The position numbers were made by a program, and so were the translations under genes. Shown piece by piece: positions 9,023-17,444 of a DNA stretch of 49,265 nucleotides (positions are counted from its first letter, which is position 1; each line of letters starts with the position of its first letter). The notes beneath the pieces are model-generated. The model did not search any database, was not told the origin of the DNA, and saw nothing but the letters and a program-made list of their open reading frames with translations. The DNA is from Candidatus Woesearchaeota archaeon (GTDB lineage Archaea > Nanobdellota > Nanobdellia > SCGC-AAA011-G17 > PNOQ01), in contig JABHMJ010000010.1 of the NCBI GenBank assembly GCA_018693795.1, positions 1 through 49,265 of the forward strand, written 5' to 3'.

Positions 9023-10927
9023 CTATCTTTTCTTTTTAAAAAAATTAAAAGATTTTCTTCCAGTTTTATGTTTATAAATCAAAAAGTATGTTACACAAGC
9101 TACTAATATAATCACAACCCCAATTAAAACAAAATAAAACCATTCTAATGAACTAAGTAAAATTATTGTTCCCCAAACTGCAAGTCCAAATAATATTATA
9201 TAATCAATAACAATATTCCATAAAGTTTTTTCATAACTATAAACAACTTCTTCAATATGTTCAAATACTAAATTAGCAGAACCATTTGATATTGAATTTA
9301 AAGTTACTGCCAATTCATTCTGTTCATTTTGATTCATATCATAATATTGTGTTTCGCCAACCAATATTTTTTTACTTACTGGCTCAGAAGATATTACAAG
9401 TACAACATAATCTGTCCCAATTTCAGATATTTCTGCTTCATGCAATTCTTCTCCAATAGAAAATGTATTTATTTCATTTTTTTTCATTTCAAAAGATTTT
9501 TCACCATCAACAGAAAAATCCCCCAAATCAGTCTCCAAAACCTCGGATTCTTCTTCAACAACTTCTTCATCTTCAATAGATAAAGAGGCACTCCCTCCTC
9601 CTCCAGAAGTAGTAGTACTTGTAGTTGTGTCATCAGGAAGATCAATAGTAAAATAATTATAACCAAAACTAGTATTACCCATATTATCTTTCACAATAAC
9701 ACTCCAATTATAAGAACCTGCATCAATTAAATTAACCCAATTATAAGTAACGGGAGTTCCAGAAGAAACAGAGGTATTTGTACTTAACAATGTATCATTC
9801 CCAAAGAAATAAACAGTCATACTATCTCCCCCAGTATCATTAACAGTAATATTAAAACAATCAGTTATTGATCCATTAAAAACAGCCAAAGGAAAATAAT
9901 CTGTACTATTTGCATTATTTATAACATAACTAGAATCACATATAGCATCCTTATTTGCATCAGTACATGTTTCTGAAAATCCATTTGTACCAGTATAGTT
10001 ATCCCAATAATTCCCTCCAATAAAATTACCCCCAATAATGTTTACACCAGATTGTAGACTTATATTAAAATGGTTTAATGAAAAATTACTAGGAATAAAA
10101 ATATTATTTGTATTATTAAGTATATTATTAAAAAATATTTGATTAGTTAAATTATTCACACCAGAATTAAAATAAATACCATAATTTGAGTTATTTTCTA
10201 TTTTATTATTTGTAAAATTATTTGAATCCGCCGCCGCATTATTATTGTAATTAATTCCATAAGCATTATTTAAAAAATTATTATTGCTAATCGTAAAATT
10301 TATTAAATCGCCAAATATATTTATCCCCTCTTCAAACATATTTTTTATGGTAGAATTTACAATCATCATACCATTAATATCATTTAGTGTTATGCCTGCT
10401 CCAGAACCAGAATCCAAAGTAACATTAGAAATACTTATATTAGTTAAATCATTATCAGATCCAGTATAAAAATAAAGAGATTCTGCGGTACTACCAGAAA
10501 CATCCACATTATTTACATTAATAAATGAAACATCATAAAACATAATGCCTTCTGCTGAACTATTAATTACTGAAACATTTTCAACGGTAATATTTTGTAA
10601 TAACTCTTCAAAATAAATAGATGTGGACCAACCCTGCAATACACAATTTACTATGGAAAGGTTTGTAGACAAAGAAGACATAGTTGCATAAATCCCATAT
10701 TTATTTGAAGGTCCATTCAAGATATTATTCTGACAATCTAATTTTACATTACTAATATTAATTTTCATACAATCATTGCTTCCAGTATAAGTAATATTAG
10801 AATCTAACACATAATCTCCAGAAGAAGTAATATTAGTACAATCACTTATAGTTGTAGCAGAATAAACACTTTGAATAGCAAAAAATAATATAAAAACCAC
10901 TATAAAAGCCAATTTACTCCTTTTCAT
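9023..10927 (-). CDS. Membrane-anchored beta-helix surface protein
   Basis: From the ATG at 10927 (a TTG nine bases earlier is in frame but sits too near the TATA box), 634 residues. A signal peptide ends near VYSA. A NosD/PbH1-type right-handed beta-helix fills about residues 30-320, with Asn-rich coils (NNxFxNN, GIYFNSG) and many N-x-S/T sequons. An Ig-like part follows (FNITVNDTGGDSMTVYF), then a Thr/Gly linker, an acidic stretch and a juxtamembrane beta domain (about 495-560) shared with two other proteins here, then two hydrophobic helices and a basic tail. TATA TTTATATAAT (10951-10960) is about 24 bases upstream. Likely a surface adhesin or glycan-binding or glycan-cleaving protein. Confidence 0.82.
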   Translation of the reverse strand: MKRSKLAFIVVFILFFAIQSVYSATTISDCTNITSSGDYVLDSNITYTGSNDCMKINISNVKLDCQNNILNGPSNKYGIYATMSSLSTNLSIVNCVLQGWSTSIYFEELLQNITVENVSVINSSAEGIMFYDVSFINVNNVDVSGSTAESLYFYTGSDNDLTNISISNVTLDSGSGAGITLNDINGMMIVNSTIKNMFEEGINIFGDLINFTISNNNFLNNAYGINYNNNAAADSNNFTNNKIENNSNYGIYFNSGVNNLTNQIFFNNILNNTNNIFIPSNFSLNHFNISLQSGVNIIGGNFIGGNYWDNYTGTNGFSETCTDANKDAICDSSYVINNANSTDYFPLAVFNGSITDCFNITVNDTGGDSMTVYFFGNDTLLSTNTSVSSGTPVTYNWVNLIDAGSYNWSVIVKDNMGNTSFGYNYFTIDLPDDTTTSTTTSGGGGSASLSIEDEEVVEEESEVLETDLGDFSVDGEKSFEMKKNEINTFSIGEELHEAEISEIGTDYVVLVISSEPVSKKILVGETQYYDMNQNEQNELAVTLNSISNGSANLVFEHIEEVVYSYEKTLWNIVIDYIILFGLAVWGTIILLSSLEWFYFVLIGVVIILVACVTYFLIYKHKTGRKSFNFFKKKR

Positions 10928-10963
10928 ATATAACAAAAAGCTATTTCTGATTTATATAATTTT

Positions 10964-12562
10964 CTATGAAATTTCAAATAATTCTGATAAATTCAATTCA
11001 AATCCAACAACAGGATTTTCTAATGAAAAATTCTTCAAAACTTTTGGGTTAATTTCGCCAACATATGCAATATCTTTTCCATTAACTGAAACTCTAGCAA
11101 CCCTTCCAGAAATAAATGAATCATGAACAACAGATTTATATTTACCAACTAAACCTAGCGAGTTAAACAATGAATCTAAAATTTGTCTAGCTTCAGTATA
11201 AGATGCGCTAGCATTAGTCAATAACAAACCAAGGCGAACTTTCTCAGAAGGTAAAAAAACATTCCCAGCTTCAAATATTTTTTGAGGAACTTCATAATGT
11301 TTATTTGAACGCAAAACATCTAATAAACAAGGAATCATCCAACTTCTCATTACATTATATTCTTCATTCAAAGCATTCTCAATTTCAACTAGTTTCAAAG
11401 AAATCCCCATATTTTTTGTCTGATCATCTTTTTTAGCTAAATTATATGTATTAGTTTCCAAAAATCCAAATCCAGTTAAAATGTTGCAAACTTTATTTCT
11501 AAATTCTTCAAATTTATTTTCTTCAGCAACCCCGCCAAAATCACTTATTGAAGCATCAAAATTTTCATAACCATATGCAATTGCAATATCTTCAACTAAA
11601 TCAATTTGAGAAATTACATCAGTCCTATAACAAGGTATTTTTACAATTCCTTTCTCATAACCATATCCCATTTTTTCCAAATAAGATTTTACTTCTTTCA
11701 AAGATAACCCTAAAACTTTATTCACATAATCAATATCAATTTTAACTTTTTTAGGTTCTAAATTTGGATAACTTTTCCCACCAACATCAACAGAATAAAT
11801 ATCTGCCCCCCTTTCAGAAAATCCAGTAACTAAAATATTCAAAGCTTGTTCACATGCTTTCAAATCTAATCCAGTAACATCAATAAATAAATTTTTACTT
11901 TCAACACTAACTTTTGTATCTTCAGAATTGATTATTGGTGGCATACTCAAAACTTTTTCGTTTTTATCCAACCAAACTGGAACATCTTTAAAATCTTTAA
12001 GTAAATGAGCAAAATCAGTACCTTTTGGATGGTTTTCTAAAATTTCATTAACGCTCATTTCTTTTTTCATTTCCAAAGGAATAAATTTAAAATTTCTAGA
12101 TTTGACTCCATATGTTAAAGGAAATTCAATTTTATCTAAATCATAAACACCAATAGATAATTTTCTTCTATCTCTACCAAATGTTTTATGTAATTTTTCT
12201 TGAACTTGCATTAAATATTGAATAATTAACTCATTTAATTTAACATTTTTAACAACAGCACAAACCGCATGCGGACGAACTTTTTTAACACCTTTATCAA
12301 CTTTAACTTTGAAAGAACCTTTATTTACTTTATAATGATCCAATCCAGTTTTAATTCCCATAAATGAAGATAATGCTTTTGCAAAACCAGCAGCAGTCAA
12401 CATATCTGGCCTATCTGGAAAAACCTCAACAACAATTTCTTTATCATCCATACTTTCTAAATCAGTTCCAATCATTGAAATTCTATCTCTTAATTCGGCA
12501 TCAGAAACTTTCTTTCCAAGCATATTCAATATATCCTTTTTATCTAAAGTTATTGTTGGCAT
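10964..12562 (-). CDS. pheT: Phenylalanyl-tRNA synthetase beta subunit
   Basis: A 532-residue archaeal-type PheRS beta chain. It begins MPTITLDKKDILNMLGKKVS and contains B1 (RDRISMIGTDLES), B3/B4-like (YLMQVQEKLHKTFGRDRRK) and B5 (KVKIDIDYVNKVLGLSL) regions and a catalytic-like core ending in VARVSVNGKDIAYVGEINP. The beta chain handles tRNA binding and, by its B3/B4 region, editing of mischarged Tyr; it forms an alpha2beta2 enzyme. It lies one base after pheS, hence co-transcribed. Length is normal for the archaeal/eukaryotic form and shorter than the bacterial one. Confidence 0.95.
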   Translation of the reverse strand: MPTITLDKKDILNMLGKKVSDAELRDRISMIGTDLESMDDKEIVVEVFPDRPDMLTAAGFAKALSSFMGIKTGLDHYKVNKGSFKVKVDKGVKKVRPHAVCAVVKNVKLNELIIQYLMQVQEKLHKTFGRDRRKLSIGVYDLDKIEFPLTYGVKSRNFKFIPLEMKKEMSVNEILENHPKGTDFAHLLKDFKDVPVWLDKNEKVLSMPPIINSEDTKVSVESKNLFIDVTGLDLKACEQALNILVTGFSERGADIYSVDVGGKSYPNLEPKKVKIDIDYVNKVLGLSLKEVKSYLEKMGYGYEKGIVKIPCYRTDVISQIDLVEDIAIAYGYENFDASISDFGGVAEENKFEEFRNKVCNILTGFGFLETNTYNLAKKDDQTKNMGISLKLVEIENALNEEYNVMRSWMIPCLLDVLRSNKHYEVPQKIFEAGNVFLPSEKVRLGLLLTNASASYTEARQILDSLFNSLGLVGKYKSVVHDSFISGRVARVSVNGKDIAYVGEINPKVLKNFSLENPVVGFELNLSELFEIS

Positions 12563-12563
12563 T

Positions 12564-14042
12564 TTATATCCAAGATTTCATCTCCTTTAATTGTTTTAAA
12601 TCATTTTTATAAAAATCTCTTAAATCTTTAATTCCATAATAAGGTAAAATAACTCTACCCAAACCAAATCCCCATGCTAAAACTGGAATATCTTTTCCTA
12701 ATAAAGGCTTAACAACTTCTGGCCTAAATATCCCTGCACCACCAAGTTCTACCCAACTATCTTTTTCTTTAACATAAACATCAATCTCAACAGAAGGCTC
12801 TGTATAAGGAAAATAAGCTGGCCTAAATCTAACATCATCATAACCCATTTTCATAAAAAACTCTTTCAAATATCCCAATAAATGTTTAAAATTAGCATTT
12901 GGATCAATAACAATTCCTTCTGATTGATTAAACTCAAATAAATGACTCCAATCTAAAGCTTCATTTCTATAATTTCTTCCAATACTAAAATACTTTACAG
13001 GCAAATCCTTTTCTTTCAAATTAGCAATAGTTCTAGCAGACAAAACAGTAGTATGCGTTCTTAACACTGATTTCATAGCTACTTCTGGATCCCATTTATA
13101 TTTCCACCCTTCTTCATGTTGTTTTTTAACAGCATCAACTATTTTTTTTGAAGGTAATTTGGATTTTCCTTTCAAGAAAAAAGTATCTTGCATCTCTCTG
13201 GCAGGATGATCTTGTGGAACAAATAAAGAATCAAAATTCCAAAACCCACTATTAATAACAGGACCGCTCATTTCTTTAAATCCCATACTCAACCAAATCT
13301 TCTTAGCATGATTTTTTGCTTCATTTACAAAATGCCTTTTGCCAGGATAAATTTTAGGAACATTAATTTCAACATCATATTTTCTAAATTTCTTTTTTTC
13401 AAAAGAACCATCTCTAATCATTGCAGGAGTTAAACTCTCAATGAAATTATCAGAAATTTTAGATTTACTTAATTTTTTACCCAAAGCAGTAATTTCGATT
13501 AATTTATCTTTTTTTACAACAATTTCTATTAACTCTCTTCTTTTCAACAAATCTTTTAACATATCTTTATTTAATAATTCTTTTTCTTTAGGTAAACTTT
13601 CTAAAAACTTTTCTTCAGGAGATTTAGTTTTTAACAATTCTTTTCCTTTAGCAGTAATTTCAATTTCCTTTCCAAATATAATTGCTTTTTTTCTTTTCAA
13701 AAATCCTAAAGATATATTTACTTCTTGTCTAGATAATCCAGTTTTCTCAGAAATTTCATTTAAAGATAATCTTTTTTCTCTTATTGCTTTCAAAAATTGT
13801 TTTTCTGGCAGTCCTTTACTTAAATATTCTTTTCCATTTTTTCCAATTTGAACTAATTCAGAATTATTTTTTTTAATTTTTAGGACCCCTTTATTCTCAA
13901 ACCATTGTAATGCTCTTGAAACTTCAATTTCTTGTAAGTTAGATTTTCCTTGAATTTCTTTCAAACTTTTACATTTAGAAATATAAGGCAACACTTTCCT
14001 CTCTAAAGGATGTAAACTCTCAACTAATTCTTTCACACTCAT
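12564..14042 (-). CDS. pheS: Phenylalanyl-tRNA synthetase alpha subunit
   Basis: A 492-residue class II synthetase catalytic chain. Residues 1-190 are winged-helix repeats (LQEIEVSRALQWFENKG; LSRQEVNISLGFL) that contact tRNA in this family. Class II motifs are visible: PAREMQDTFF (motif 1 region), the motif 2 segment GRNYRNEALDWSH with a strand that binds ATP, and motif 3 GFGLGRVILPYYGI near residue 460. It charges tRNA-Phe with the beta subunit encoded immediately downstream. Start ATG at 14042 lies after an A/T-rich box (TTTTTTAAATAATA) that could serve as promoter. Confidence 0.95.
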   Translation of the reverse strand: MSVKELVESLHPLERKVLPYISKCKSLKEIQGKSNLQEIEVSRALQWFENKGVLKIKKNNSELVQIGKNGKEYLSKGLPEKQFLKAIREKRLSLNEISEKTGLSRQEVNISLGFLKRKKAIIFGKEIEITAKGKELLKTKSPEEKFLESLPKEKELLNKDMLKDLLKRRELIEIVVKKDKLIEITALGKKLSKSKISDNFIESLTPAMIRDGSFEKKKFRKYDVEINVPKIYPGKRHFVNEAKNHAKKIWLSMGFKEMSGPVINSGFWNFDSLFVPQDHPAREMQDTFFLKGKSKLPSKKIVDAVKKQHEEGWKYKWDPEVAMKSVLRTHTTVLSARTIANLKEKDLPVKYFSIGRNYRNEALDWSHLFEFNQSEGIVIDPNANFKHLLGYLKEFFMKMGYDDVRFRPAYFPYTEPSVEIDVYVKEKDSWVELGGAGIFRPEVVKPLLGKDIPVLAWGFGLGRVILPYYGIKDLRDFYKNDLKQLKEMKSWI

Positions 14043-14081
14043 AACAATTTAAAAACAATATTATTTAAAAAACTAATGGTT

Positions 14082-14267
14082 TCATAAGTATTCAGAAATT
14101 TCATTAACATATATATTTCTTTCAATTTCTTCTTTAGATTTTTCACTTGAAAAACAATCTTCAGAAACAGCGGGCGCATAAATCCAAACCTTGGAAGCCT
14201 CTCCAACATCATCTAAATGATCTGCCCACTCAGAAGGTCTGCCACAAATTAATTCAGATAAATTCAT
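14082..14267 (-). CDS. Small hypothetical protein, last gene of the TrmB operon
   Basis: A 61-residue acidic soluble protein (MNLSELICGRPSEWADHLDD at its start) with no recognised motif. Its ATG overlaps the stop of the upstream gene by four bases (ATGA), strong evidence that it is translated. It closes a three-gene run headed by a TrmB-type regulator. Role unknown. Confidence 0.6.
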   Translation of the reverse strand: MNLSELICGRPSEWADHLDDVGEASKVWIYAPAVSEDCFSSEKSKEEIERNIYVNEISEYL

Positions 14268-14770
14268 TCTCCCCTAATCCTGTTAGCTTCTTTTGTACAT
14301 TTCTCTCTAAAATCAAAAATATCTCCTTGAATATTTTTAAGAACTTTAGCCATCACAATATTTACATCTAAAGCATTCAAATCTTCACGTTTCATAACAT
14401 AAGTATGCAATAAACGCGCAGTTTTAAGAGAAAAAGCATCATAAGCAATATCACTAATTTCTAAAAAATCACCATTTAATACTCCTTGTTTTGCCCTATT
14501 TAATTCACTAATAACCTTGGCATTTCCTAGCAAAAATTCAATATATGGTGTAGTTTGTACTTCCCCGCTCCCGAAATCATCATTACCAACAAAATTAATA
14601 GAATTAACTAAACTTTCAATTTCAGAATCATAAAATCCTGAATAATCTGGAACAACCTTACTTGGAGTTTCAGAAAATAAATCACTTGTTCTACTCAATT
14701 TATTATAAGAAAAAGAATCATCAGAATTAAAATCAGGCCCACCATCCCATTTTCTAGGTTCGCTTGCCAT
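14264..14770 (-). CDS. Hypothetical soluble protein in the TrmB operon
   Basis: A 168-residue protein with a polar, probably disordered first 45 residues and a helical second part (ELNRAKQGVLNGDFLEISD; LKTARLLHTYVMKREDLNAL). It starts nine bases after the TrmB-like gene's stop and overlaps the next gene by ATGA. I see no signal peptide and no known family. Operon position suggests shared regulation with the TrmB-like protein. Confidence 0.65.
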   Translation of the reverse strand: MASEPRKWDGGPDFNSDDSFSYNKLSRTSDLFSETPSKVVPDYSGFYDSEIESLVNSINFVGNDDFGSGEVQTTPYIEFLLGNAKVISELNRAKQGVLNGDFLEISDIAYDAFSLKTARLLHTYVMKREDLNALDVNIVMAKVLKNIQGDIFDFREKCTKEANRIRGE

Positions 14771-14779
14771 TTTAAAAAT

Positions 14780-15571
14780 TTATTTACTCCATGCTTGTTC
14801 AAATAATGAATTCAAAGTACCAGCAAAAAACGGACTATTAATCCATACACCAATATCATTTTTATCAGTAATTTTTTCATCATCAGTTAACATAAACATC
14901 AAATTACTACCATCAACTAAAATAAATCTTGAATTTATTCCATCAATATTTTTAACAGTAGCAATTCCTTTTAATTCATTAATAATTCCTTTTGAATTTT
15001 CACCCAAAGGTGCAGCAATTTTAATTTTAACACCATTCTTGGATAAATTCTTAAACATAAATTTCAAACTGTCTACTTTTCTTACTAATCCTTTTTCTGT
15101 AGTTGAAATAACCACAGATTTTTTAGCATCTTTCAAAACAGTTTCCATATGATCATATAAATTTCTTCTACCCTTGATTGATCCAGAAACAGTAGAAGGA
15201 TCAACATGTTCTATTCCATTCTTAAATAAAAAGTCTAATTCAGTAAAAAATTCAGTATCTTTTAATTCTGAAATAGTTTTTACTTTAGTATCAGCATGAT
15301 CTAAAACAGATTTCTTAACTCTTGAAATAACTTCTTGAGGTTCAACTGCTAAATACTTAATAGGTTTACCTAATTTCATTAATATAAATCCTCTTTTCTC
15401 AAGAGATTCTAAAACGTCGTAACTTCTTGATCTTGGTACTCCACTAATATCTGCCAATTCACCAGCAGTAGCTATACCTTTTGATAGTAAAGCCATCCAT
15501 ATTTTTGCTTCATACTCGTTAAGATCGAAAGACGACCTCAATCTTTTTAAAAATGTTTCATTCATTATCAT
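14780..15571 (-). CDS. TrmB-family transcriptional regulator
   Basis: A 263-residue protein. Residues about 16-76 form a TrmB winged helix (LNEYEAKIWMALLSKGIATA, then SGVPRSRSYDVLESLEKRGF). The rest is the TrmB C-terminal effector-type region seen in many archaeal members. TrmB proteins usually repress or activate sugar transport and metabolism genes; none is adjacent, but large glycan-related surface genes are elsewhere in the window. It is divergent from the RHS gene and heads its own three-gene operon. An alternative start is the methionine at 15565. Confidence 0.85.
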   Translation of the reverse strand: MIMNETFLKRLRSSFDLNEYEAKIWMALLSKGIATAGELADISGVPRSRSYDVLESLEKRGFILMKLGKPIKYLAVEPQEVISRVKKSVLDHADTKVKTISELKDTEFFTELDFLFKNGIEHVDPSTVSGSIKGRRNLYDHMETVLKDAKKSVVISTTEKGLVRKVDSLKFMFKNLSKNGVKIKIAAPLGENSKGIINELKGIATVKNIDGINSRFILVDGSNLMFMLTDDEKITDKNDIGVWINSPFFAGTLNSLFEQAWSK

Positions 15572-15600
15572 ATTTAATCACGTATTTAGAACAAATCTCC

Positions 15601-15612
15601 CATTTATAAACC
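15601..15612 (-). promoter_or_regulatory. TATA box upstream of the TrmB-like gene
   Basis: TTTATAAA occupies 15603-15610 (palindromic on both strands), about 36 bases before the start at 15571. The 120-base gap to the RHS gene also holds ATGCC...GGCAT arms around the RHS start, which could be bound by the adjacent regulator (inference). Confidence 0.5.
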
Positions 15613-15691
15613 TTTCCATATATTGCCATCAATAGGTAGTAAAAATATAATAATCAAAAAAGCTTAAAAGACACTATATGCCCCCCAATAT

Positions 15692-17026
15692 ATGAGGCAT
15701 TATTTGACAATATTCATAATTCTTTTATTAATTTCAACAGCAACTGCAGACCAATTGGAAAATACTGGCGCATTAGATAGAAAATCCGCAGTAATAATAA
15801 AACCAATAAATATAACAAACACAACACTAAATATAACAGATTTCAACATCACAGACAATATTACACTAAATATAACAGATTTAATCAATATAACTGAAAA
15901 TATTACACTAAATATAACAGATTTAATCAATATAACTGAAAATACTACAATAATTATAATCCCAATAAATTTTACTAATTTCACAGAATTTAACCTAACA
16001 AAAAACGAAACAATAAATTTAACAAATTCTTCTTTAAACAATACAATAAACATATCAAAAACAATAAATAAAACAAAAATATTATCCCCCCCAGCAAGAG
16101 ATTCAGAAATTACATATTATTATGTTGGATCAAAATTAATTGCTTCAAAAGATTCTTCTGGGATAAATTATCATTATCAAGACCATTTAGGTTCAGATAT
16201 TAATTCTAAATCTTTACCTTTTGGGCAACCAATATATATAGAAAATAAATTTCCTTTTACCGGAAAAGAACTCGATGAAGATTTATATTATTTCGGAGCA
16301 AGATATTACGATCCAAACATAGGTAGATTTACTTCAGTAGATCCAGTAAAATCAGAACCACCTTATCAATATGTAAAAAATAATCCATTAAGATTTATAG
16401 ATCCTGATGGAAAAGAAACAAAAGAAAAATATCAAAATCTAATATTATATTCTGAAGCAATGAAAATAAAAGAAACACCACTAATACTAAATTTCCCAAC
16501 ACAACAAGAAGTAGAAAACTATAGAACAACAGTAATTGATTCATTAATTACATCAAACCAAAATAATCATATTATAGATCTAGGAAATGGACAACCAATT
16601 TCTCTTCCAGGATACGGAGAATCCACAGAACTTCCAATATTTGAAACAAACACGATAAATACATTATTCAAAATGGAAGTAGCTAGAAATGGTCCAATAG
16701 AAAATGTTGTATTTTTTATGCATAGTGAACAAAATAACCCAAGAAATATAGTTTTAGAAGATCCAATTCTAAAAAGAGATACAAGAGAACCAATAAAAAG
16801 ATTATCCGATGAATTATACTCTCTTCCAAAAAATTATTTTGATAAAGATAATGGACAAATAATATTTGCAATATGTAATGGGGATAGTTGTATCAACGGA
16901 CAAACATTAGCAGATAGTTTGGGCGTTAATGTATTCCTTTCATCAGAAAAAATAGAATATGTAGAGGGAACAAGTCCGCCAATAGTATATGGACATTTTA
17001 ATGAATATAAACCTAAAAAAGATTAA
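15692..17026 (+). CDS. Minimal RHS-core secreted protein with C-terminal toxin-like domain
   Basis: A 444-residue protein in three parts. Residues 1-19 are a signal peptide. Residues 35-130 are Asn/Thr/Ile-rich with about twenty N-x-T/S sequons and 14-residue repeats (NITLNITDLINITE). Residues 140-240 are the RHS-associated core: DHLGS at 164-168, then FTGKELDEDLYYFGARYYDP and NNPLRFIDPDG. The last 200 residues form a distinct domain with an FMHSE histidine (His344) and an AICNGD cysteine (Cys395). That order and spacing resemble caspase-like clan CD peptidases found at RHS tips, but this is uncertain. There are no upstream YD repeats, so it is unusually short. It overlaps the convergent lipoprotein gene by four bases. 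Confidence 0.82.
   Translation: MRHYLTIFIILLLISTATADQLENTGALDRKSAVIIKPINITNTTLNITDFNITDNITLNITDLINITENITLNITDLINITENTTIIIIPINFTNFTEFNLTKNETINLTNSSLNNTINISKTINKTKILSPPARDSEITYYYVGSKLIASKDSSGINYHYQDHLGSDINSKSLPFGQPIYIENKFPFTGKELDEDLYYFGARYYDPNIGRFTSVDPVKSEPPYQYVKNNPLRFIDPDGKETKEKYQNLILYSEAMKIKETPLILNFPTQQEVENYRTTVIDSLITSNQNNHIIDLGNGQPISLPGYGESTELPIFETNTINTLFKMEVARNGPIENVVFFMHSEQNNPRNIVLEDPILKRDTREPIKRLSDELYSLPKNYFDKDNGQIIFAICNGDSCINGQTLADSLGVNVFLSSEKIEYVEGTSPPIVYGHFNEYKPKKD
15857..15949 (+). repeat. 42-base tandem repeat encoding N-glycosylation sequons
   Basis: Two 42-base units (15857-15898 and 15899-15940) that match at nearly every base, followed by a partial third. The reading frame is kept and each unit adds 14 residues rich in N-I-T. 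Copy number may vary between strains. Confidence 0.85.
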
Positions 17027-17394
17027 TGATTATGTTCGCCGTATTTTAAAGAATCAACTTTAGTACTAACAAAATATTGTTTAAATTCAGGTTTACTATT
17101 TTCTTCATAATTAACACCAATTAATAAATTAGTTCCAGTTATATTAAAAATTTCATCATGTTTTTCAAAAATAGAATCTAATCCCTTTCCTTTCAAACCA
17201 GTAATAGAAACATTAACGATCTTACCATCAGAGTATCTTCCTCCATAAAGAGTATCAACATGAGAACTAATCTGATCATACATACTGTGTGGATTAAAAT
17301 TTTTTTGTTGTTCAGAATCCCCACTAGAACAACCACCACAATAAGCAGTAGCCAAAGCAGCTAAACCAAATCCAATATTTTTTAATTTATTCAT
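17023..17394 (-). CDS. Putative lipoprotein, unknown function
   Basis: A 123-residue protein starting MNKLKNIGFGLAALATAYCG. The hydrophobic stretch followed by AYCGGCSSG resembles a lipobox, with Cys19 or Cys22 as the lipidated residue. The mature part is small, polar and ends in His-rich GEHNH. It overlaps the convergent RHS gene by four bases. A role as immunity to the RHS C-terminal domain is possible from position only; such genes usually lie on the same strand, which argues against it. Confidence 0.62.
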   Translation of the reverse strand: MNKLKNIGFGLAALATAYCGGCSSGDSEQQKNFNPHSMYDQISSHVDTLYGGRYSDGKIVNVSITGLKGKGLDSIFEKHDEIFNITGTNLLIGVNYEENSKPEFKQYFVSTKVDSLKYGEHNH

Positions 17395-17425
17395 ATTAAA
17401 ACAACAAACAACAATAACTTTTAAA

Positions 17426-17442
17426 ACTTTCTATTTGAAAGT
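17426..17442 (-). terminator. Candidate hairpin terminator after trpS
   Basis: On the minus strand, ACTTTC-AAATA-GAAAGT forms a six-pair hairpin with a five-base loop, followed by TTTTAAAAG. It lies just after the trpS stop and before the lipoprotein start. Confidence 0.4.
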
Positions 17443-17444
17443 GG

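Noticed and set aside
15857-15949. CRISPR-like repeats
   Set aside because: Units are directly adjacent without spacers, are in frame and encode N-I-T repeats, so they are a coding tandem repeat.
15700-16053. Minus-strand frame of 117 codons opposite the RHS sequon region
   Set aside because: It is the antisense of the repeat; the Val/Ile/Ser-rich product is a composition artefact and the plus-strand gene has clear domains.
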